A DNA stretch of 64,000 bases from Thermothelomyces thermophilus ATCC 42464. Taxonomy: Eukaryota > Ascomycota > Sordariomycetes > Sordariales > Chaetomiaceae. Every line of letters starts with the position of its first letter. Position 1 is the first letter of the stretch. Made by a program: the position numbers and the translations under genes. The notes below the pieces were generated by a model. It ran no database searches, was not told the origin of the DNA, and saw only the letters and a program-made list of their open reading frames with translations. Location of the stretch: NCBI RefSeq assembly GCF_000226095.1, contig NC_016477.1, forward strand, positions 2,232,001 to 2,296,000, in the 5' to 3' direction. Of this stretch, positions 58,016-64,000 are shown piece after piece.

Positions 58016-59459
58016 TGTGAAATGTTCGTTTTCGTTTTTCTTTTTTTCTTTTGGCGATTGGGTTGGTGACTTGGGGTAAGCAGAAATTGGCACCGTTGAG
58101 CTGCGGTTTCTGATTTGGGACCCAGTGAAGCGTCAAAAATTTTGTGAGCCTATCAATTTTGGCCGCCATGACTGGGCCGACACTCGGGGGTGGGTCTGCA
58201 ATCAGGTTCTCCATGCCTGATAACCTAGGTGAGGGCCGCTGTTCCCGGTGGCAAGACCGTCATTGCCCGGCTGGAAAATCGTCCCATGTTGCGCCCGAGC
58301 CCTCCACATCCACCAACTAACTGCACGAGTGCATCTCGTTCGTTCCCATGGCCCCGGATCCCGCGCTTCATCAATTGCGGATCCTACATCTGACAGAGGG
58401 CAGAACCACACCCCCGCGGAAGCCCACTTGCTGCTGCTCGATGATTCCGCACCTGCGCGATGCTCTGCAGTATACGGATTACATGTGCGTGTGCGCACAT
58501 AAGGTAACGTTATTTCGTACGGCATACATACACACACATTTGTTACATATATACACTGTGTATGCACTGCGAATAATGGACATACAGAGGGAAAACAGGA
58601 CCCCGTTCGACCATCCGCTTGGCCGCGGTCGGCCACCGACATTAAGACATTAAGCAATGGACGTCCGACAAAAGGAGCCTAGTGGTGGCCATCACGGACA
58701 GGGATACGCAGGGATGCCGGGTAGATCTGCGGAGACTCCCACGCGAGCCATGATGGCGGGACAAGCCTCGCCTGTCGCAGCTCCTCCAGCCGTCGCGGGA
58801 ACGGCGGTGGGGCCGCCCTTTCAGCTCTCGCCTCCATCTACAAACAGGACAGCACACACTGCGTGCGAAGGAAGGCCGGCCGGCGCTTGCTCGTTGGTGG
58901 CGGGACTGCAGGTCGGTTGTCGCGCGCGCGGAGTGGCTGTGGGATACCAAGGTCACAGGTTCCCGGCCCTAACCTTCGCCAACCGGAGGAGGACGGAACT
59001 CTGGTCCGAGATTCGCGAATCTGAAACTATGCAGGGTTAGTTAGCGGGAAGCCCTAGCCGTCTCGGGCCCTCCGTATCGAGTATGTATGTATGTACATAC
59101 ACACTGCTAGGGGTGGCGCTGCTGCCACCCCTTTCGGTTGGCCGGGGAGTGTGGACCAGACCCCGCCCGGGCTCGCAAGCCAGGGCTCGAATGAGTTCAG
59201 TGATTTGGCCGCGCAGCAAGGCAGAGAGGACCAGACCACCATAGCGTGGCATGGGTCCTTACAAAGCTGTCTCGCAGAGTCGGGCTCGTCGGGGCCGGGG
59301 CCAGTGCAGCTGAAAGTTGCATGTCCGTGATCTTGTGATGAGGTCTTGCGCACAGGTCCATTTTGCGATATTTCTCCCCCCAGAGCTCCCCCCCGGGAGC
59401 CAAACAGATCCCGACCGCGGAAGTAATCAGAGGAACAAGTGGGTGGAGAGGGAGCCAGG
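58016..59459. promoter_or_regulatory. Divergent promoter region GMP synthase / zinc-cluster gene
   Basis: About 1.4 kb. It contains a 7-bp inverted repeat of alternating purine-pyrimidine sequence near 58482-58500 and a TATGTATGTACATACA palindrome near 59084-59100. A 127-codon plus-strand frame (58657-59040) has no domain. Confidence 0.5.
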
Positions 59460-61546
59460 ATGAAGAACAGGCAGAAATCACGAAGCGGCTGCCAGATCTG
59501 CAAGCTCAGGAGGGTATGTGTTTTATGTCTTGTCCCCGGCACACTTCCTCGGGGGGCTGCCCCTGTCACTACTGAGTAAACAGACGTGATGGGGCCGGAT
59601 CGGCCCGGAAGGAATCCACTGACCACTCCAGTAGTTGAGATGCGATGAGACCAAGCCCGGGTGCCGGAACTGTGCCCAGAAAGGGTTCGAGTGCCCCGGC
59701 TACCAACAGCGTCTCCAGTGGTCCACGAAACACGAGAGGCCGACCACAACACAAACACGCGGTCCTCCGAATTTCTCTCAGCTTGTCACTGCTGCTTCCG
59801 AGTCTATTGTGTCCACGCCGGCGACGACTGCGCAGAGGTCCGGCCATGGCGGAGCCAGGGCCTCGCCCGTGGTGCCCGTCTTTGACGGGCGCACGCGCCC
59901 TACAACCTTCCTCTCCCCATCGACATCGGCATCCCCGTCAGCATCCGGGTCGTATTCTTCACCTTCTTCATCCACAGCATCCCCGCCGGCCCACCACGAG
60001 GACTCAACAGTCAGTGCCGAGGCCCATGCCCGCCTTGCGCCGGTGTTGAACTCCGTGGCGAGTAATGATAACAATGCCATGACCCCCACGCCCAAGACGG
60101 AACCAGGGACGCCGGACGAGGCCGAGCAGGCATCCGGGTTGACCATGTTCCAGCCGGCCGTGGACATTCCGACTTTTCTGATCGAGCACTGGTTTAAGTC
60201 GGTCTGCCCTTCGTGGTCGGCGCTAGATTCTCCCGCGAACCCGTATCGAAGCTTGACAGCAAAGCTCTGGCACAGCTCGACGCCAGTGTTCTACGCCCTC
60301 CAATCCATCTCCGCAGCTTCGCTCGTCGAGCGGCTACCGCACGTCATGCGAGATACCGCCCAAGCCGCACCTCGCAAGGCTGACGAGGCCATCCAAGAAG
60401 AACTCTGCGCCTTCTCTACCGCCACCCGGCCCAAATTTCCGACCGAGCTTCTCCTCTCGCTCTTCTGTATGAGCTCGTCCACGTGCTGGCTAGAAGCAAG
60501 TCAGCTTGGCCAGCAATACTTGAGGCAGGCCCGCGCGGTGCTCAAGGTCCTGGAGGGATGGACATTAGATAGCGAGTCCCAGGAGTTGCTCACTTTCTTC
60601 AAGGGGTGTCTGATTTATGAGGAGATGCTCCGTAGTGTCGTTAGCGACGGCGAGGACGAGATCCAGCACATGCTCGGCTGGCCAGAGCCTGCGATTCGAC
60701 TGCCCCTAGTACCGGCGAACCCGCATCCCTGGACCGGCGTGTCATCCGAAATCCTGAGGCCGTTCGGAAAGGCGTTAGCCCTGTGTCGAAGGTCCCGCAA
60801 TCGGTGGAGGCTAAGTGGCGCGACAACGTACCGTGTCCTCAAAGGCGCAATGAAGGACATCGAGGAAGCCAAAAAAGTGGAGGATAACTTGTTCTTGGCT
60901 GGTGTCCCGCAAATAATAGGTGAATGCTACCAGCCTCAAGAACCCCCCGATCAGACCCGAGATTTGTATCACCTCACCGAGGCGTACCGTTTGTGCGGCC
61001 TCCTCCAGCTATATGAAGCCTTTCCTGACCTGGCCGTCCAACGAACCCCCGCCCTTAAGGACGCCGACGGGCCTAATACCATTTGGCAGACCTGGGTCTC
61101 TCCCCTGGCCCTACATGTGATTACCGGTGTGCTGACCAACGTTCCTCCGGGAAGTATGAGCCGCATCCAACCCATCATTTGCCTCTGCGCGGGCAGCGGA
61201 CTCCGATATGACGCCAAAGTTTCGCTGGGTTCCGGACACCAGAGGTACTTCCTGAGCACCGAGCCCGGCAGCCCGGCCGCACCGCTTCCCAAAGATACCG
61301 CGCCCGGTATACGCTTACTTCACCCCAATGTCTCCGAGAACGCGATCAAAACGTCGCAAGCGCGCCGGCTCGTCATGGATAGGCTGGACCAGCCTCGAGG
61401 TCACCTTACCGCCAAAACCGATTGCTGTGGCGAAGAAACTTTTGCGCGCGGTCTGGTCTGCATATGATGAGGAGATAGAACTCGGTCGGAGGACGCATTG
61501 GCTTGACGTGATGGCCACCACAGGACTACACAGTCTCTTCGGTTGA
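59460..61546 (+). pseudogene. Zn2Cys6 transcription factor with a C-terminal frameshift
   Basis: Exon 1 is 59460-59513 and exon 2 starts at 59635; the intron is GTATGT...CCAGTAG with a CTGACC branch site. The N-terminus carries a complete zinc cluster with Cys at residues 11, 14, 21, 28, 31 and 38 (GCQICKLRRLRCDETKPGC). A Ser/Pro/Thr linker and the fungal-specific helical domain follow (IEHWFKSVCPSWSALDSP, then SAASLVERLPHVM and related helices). Near 61393 one extra C breaks the frame: upstream the frame reads ARRLVMDRLDQ, and the expected continuation (LEVTLPPKPIAVAKKLLRAVWSAYDEEIELGRRTHW to GLHSLFG, stop 61546) lies in the next frame. As it stands the product ends at 61467 with an altered 26-residue tail. 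A sequencing error is the main alternative. The target is unknown. Confidence 0.75.
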
Positions 61547-62652
61547 TTGACGCCGGCCACGGCTGGGCAAGGGTAAGGGAAAGAAGGAGGGGGGAGGGAG
61601 GGGAGAGCGATGACTGGGCGGCGCCAATGGGCCTTCGGCCGCGCTGGGCCCGGCAAACCAATTAACTATACCTGATACGACAGCACAAACGATGCTCTTC
61701 GCTATTGCCGGGCCACTGCATGTGTCTAGGACACCCGCCGCGTTGGGCTTAGATTCCGACATTTAGTGCAAGACTGTTCCGACGGTTACCGGATTAACAC
61801 ACCCCAATCTTCATGCGCGAAAGTCCCGACTCCGGACACTCACTGTACCAGAGGGTTCTGACCCGCCGAGATGGTGATTGGTACGAATCCCATGATAGGC
61901 AGCTGGCCGGTCGGTAGGTACCTAAGTCACTGAGGGCACGATTTCGAGTGCTCGATCGGAGGTGCGGGAGCGAGAAGGCTGCCGCGAACCGGTGTTGGAA
62001 TGGATGGGTGGGTGGAAAACCAATGATCTTCGTATCTCTGCTATACTGGTGGATTGACGATGGTTCTGGAGGAAGAAGGAAGAAGCCGTCCAGGGCCATC
62101 CTGCGGGAAGATGTGGGTGGCTGCAAGTCTAGTAGGGCTGGGAGCCCTAGTGGGCCCAGTCCACCACAACCGGTTGTCGCAAAAGAAAGGTCAACGTCTA
62201 TCTGCATCGTTCTATGGTCACCTGAAAGTGAGCTACAAGCAATCTGTACTCCCAGCGGGATAGCTGCCACAATTGGAAAGCTCTTGCAGAATGTATGCAC
62301 GGAGCACGGATTACTTCTCTGAGGCAAGGTTACCGCCCTGTGGGGATGTTGCGAGCTCCACTTGCCCCTTCTGGACAAGATGTTGAACAAGATTGGGCAT
62401 CCGCCGCATTTGCGGAAGCTAGGTAGGATACTTCCGAAAGGAGATGGGGTTAGAGAATGCAGGCGGGTGCGGAATGGCCGCAACAACACCCCGGCACCGA
62501 CTCGCGCTGATCAACTTCTTTTTTTTTCTTTTTTTTTAAAGCGTCCACCCTTGATCGCTTATCAACTTGCTGCTGGCTGTGGGTGACGACGAAATCAGAC
62601 ACCACGCTTCGCTCGCTAATTCTCCGTCACGATATTCACCGCGTGGCGCAAG
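61547..62652. other. Intergenic region
   Basis: About 1.1 kb between the zinc-cluster gene and the GST pseudogene. A T-rich tract lies at 62517-62537. A 231-codon minus-strand frame (61794-62489) shows no domain or splice support. Confidence 0.5.
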
Positions 62653-63392
62653 ATGGGCCCGATTGGTCAGCTGCAGCCGCTCAAGCTGTACTCGCACAAG
62701 CGGGGATCGAATCCATGGAAGGTTGCATTGACTCTTGAGGAACTCGACATATCGTATGTCTCTGAGTATCTCGAGTTCGACCAAACCAAGACCGAGCCCT
62801 CCTTGTCGCTCAACCCGAATGGGAAGCTCCCTACACTTAGGATCCCAACCGTGAAGTGGTTGTTTTTGAGCTGAGCTTCCTAAATTTCTGAATCAAATGG
62901 CATTGCTAAACTTTTCCTGCTTGCTAGAGCGGCGCAATCATCGAGTACTTGATCGACCAGTATGATGTGGAGGGGAGGCTCACCCCTAGTTCACCTCGGG
63001 AGAAATGGCTCGCACGGTCCTGGTAGCATCTGCAGATGTCTGCCCAGGGTCCGGCTTGTGGCCACAAGGTCTGGCTGAACCGAACCTACGCGGCGAACGA
63101 CCTGCATGCAGCAAATGAATATTTCACCAAGGATATCAAACGGGTCATTAGCGTACTGGACAGCCAGCTTCGCCGCCGCAAAGGGCCGTTCCTTCTTGGA
63201 CCGAACATCTCTTATACGGATCTGACCTTTGTCCCTCATTACTTGATGCTGTCTCTGTTTGTGCCTGGGTACGACCCAGCTATTGAGCACCCAGATTTTG
63301 CAGCCTGGTTGGAGAGGTTGAAAAGCCGGCCGTCGGTCCAGAAGATTGTTGCAGTTAAAGAGGAGTTAGGCAAAAGGACAATCAGTTATTAG
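62653..63392 (+). pseudogene. Glutathione S-transferase-like pseudogene (Ure2/GstB type)
   Basis: Exon 1 (62653-62850) encodes the thioredoxin-like start: PLKLYSHKRGSNPWKVALTLEELDISY...SLNPNGKLPTL. An intron-like gap follows (62851-62927, ending TTGCTAG), then SGAIIEYLIDQYDVEGRLTP. In intact relatives about ten residues (a DPN...LWE-type strand) lie between PTL and SGAI; they are missing here, and the donor (GTGAAG) is weak. An in-frame TAG at 63024-63026 replaces the Gln expected in the SWQHLQMSAQGP block. After it the frame continues cleanly to 63392 with the helical C-terminal domain (WLNRTYAANDLHAANEYF to KELGKRTISY-like end). One nonsense change and one lost segment make it a young pseudogene. 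A CAG-to-TAG change is compatible with RIP-type C-to-T mutation but does not prove it. Confidence 0.78.
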
Positions 63393-63928
63393 GTGGCCTG
63401 ACCAAAAACCCCCTTAAGCGAGCTCGCTTAAGCTGACCTGACCAATGCTCCAAAAAATGGAGAATAGCCTTGGTTCCGCGTGACCTCCAAAGTCGACTGT
63501 TTGCAAGAACCAATTAAACACGAGAGACAAGGAAGGGACAAAGCTGAAACTGTCGCGGTCGGCAGACTTGGTACATGTACATACATACCACTCGCACTAC
63601 AGCTTGCAGTACTCAGTTTGGCCTTCAGGGTCCGATCATCACCCACGGGCCTGCAACAGCCAACTACGACGAGAACTAGGGAACTGTCATTCTCCAGGAC
63701 TGGAGTCATGTCTCACCGTTCGCCATGTGGTGATATGCTCGAGATCAATCTCCTGGCCTGCCACCACTCGCCAACGGACTGATCAACGGCCGGAACGTCT
63801 TCCAGTGTACCGAAGCAGAGGACACAAAATGCATAGGCACGGCACACGCGCAGAGTGGTTCTTCAAGAAAAACGTTACCGCATGAGAATCATTAACACCG
63901 GTCTCTACTCGAATTTTCGTTTCTCCAG
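63393..63928. other. Intergenic region with palindrome
   Basis: Contains the 20-bp palindrome and flanking direct repeats (63398-63446) and a TACATGTACATACATACC stretch near 63571. No gene supported before 63929. Confidence 0.5.
63398..63446. repeat. 20-bp perfect palindrome between 9-bp direct repeats
   Basis: CTTAAGCGAG followed at once by its reverse complement occupies 63414-63433. The 9-mer CCTGACCAA occurs on each side, at 63398-63406 and 63438-63446. Confidence 0.8.
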
Positions 63929-64000
63929 GTCAAGTGCGGTGATAAGCCATGCGCGGCTTGCCGCTCTAACAACGCCAAGCGTATTTGGCGCGACGATTCG
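63929..64000 (+). CDS. Partial exon, zinc-cluster-like, cut by the window edge
   Basis: After a CTCCAG acceptor the sequence reads VKCGDKPCAACRSNNAKRIW and then RDDS to the edge. It resembles the second half of a Zn2Cys6 domain (K-x-KC-x5-C-x2-C), with the intron at the position often used in this family. The sixth Cys expected before the final aromatic residue appears as Arg. The first half of the domain was not found upstream, so this may be a divergent gene or a decayed one. Confidence 0.3.

Noticed and set aside
61794-62489. 231-codon minus-strand frame
   Set aside because: Ser/Pro/Leu-rich with no recognisable motif and no supporting neighbour evidence.
1-64000. CRISPR arrays, rRNA genes, bacterial-type operons or viral genes other than LTR fossils
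   Set aside because: No regularly spaced repeats or rRNA sequence was seen, and gene structure is eukaryotic throughout.

Overview
This 64 kb window is nuclear DNA of a filamentous ascomycete, most likely a sordariomycete. The evidence is the short introns with GTRNGT donors and CTRAC-type branch sites, AT-rich blocks stripped of CpA/TpG (the mark of repeat-induced point mutation, RIP), and families typical of that class, including an mtr-like amino-acid permease and a DUF3716 zinc-finger protein. Placement near the Sordariales/Chaetomiaceae is an inference from protein similarity recalled without a search. There are no operons; genes are single units on both strands.

Layout. 1-2.5 kb holds fossil repeats: the 5' end of a Gypsy-type LTR element running off the left edge, a RIP-degraded block, and a probable Copia-type LTR. 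2.7-11 kb has a polyQ protein, a membrane protein, ESCRT-II VPS36 and, divergent from it, a THP3-like SAC3/GANP protein. 14-25 kb has the BEM1 polarity scaffold, a CENP-B/Abp1-type DNA-binding protein, a poly(A)-tailed insertion, a small repeat protein, and a seven-exon gene that joins a tandem-duplicated C2H2 module, a DUF3716 zinc domain and a cupin-like tail. 26-37 kb has an unrecognised conserved protein, a CoA-binding protein, a Cdc4-like myosin light chain, an M3 metallopeptidase, a tRNA-Ile with intron, and the permease. 38-54.6 kb is rich in cell-division and membrane genes: BIR1/survivin, a PMP3-like proteolipid, TAM41, MAD1, a SYP1/FCHo F-BAR endocytic adaptor and a CAK-type kinase. 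55-64 kb has GMP synthase, a frameshifted Zn2Cys6 regulator, a GST pseudogene and the partial start of another zinc-cluster exon.

Functional links. BIR1 (chromosomal passenger complex), MAD1 (spindle checkpoint), the myosin light chain (cytokinesis), BEM1 (polarity) and the CAK-like kinase all act in cell division or polarised growth, but they are spread over 40 kb and interleaved with unrelated genes, so I read this as coincidence.

Most unusual points: the GMP synthase gene has 21 exons, seven of them only 13-24 nt; the DUF3716 gene carries a tandem exon-pair duplication with two exons of exactly 152 nt in matching phase; the last 5 kb holds two neighbouring damaged host genes; and a 20-bp perfect palindrome is framed by 9-bp direct repeats near the right edge. 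Exon boundaries were worked out by hand from splice signals, reading-frame phase and remembered family alignments. All phases close, but no transcript data were available.
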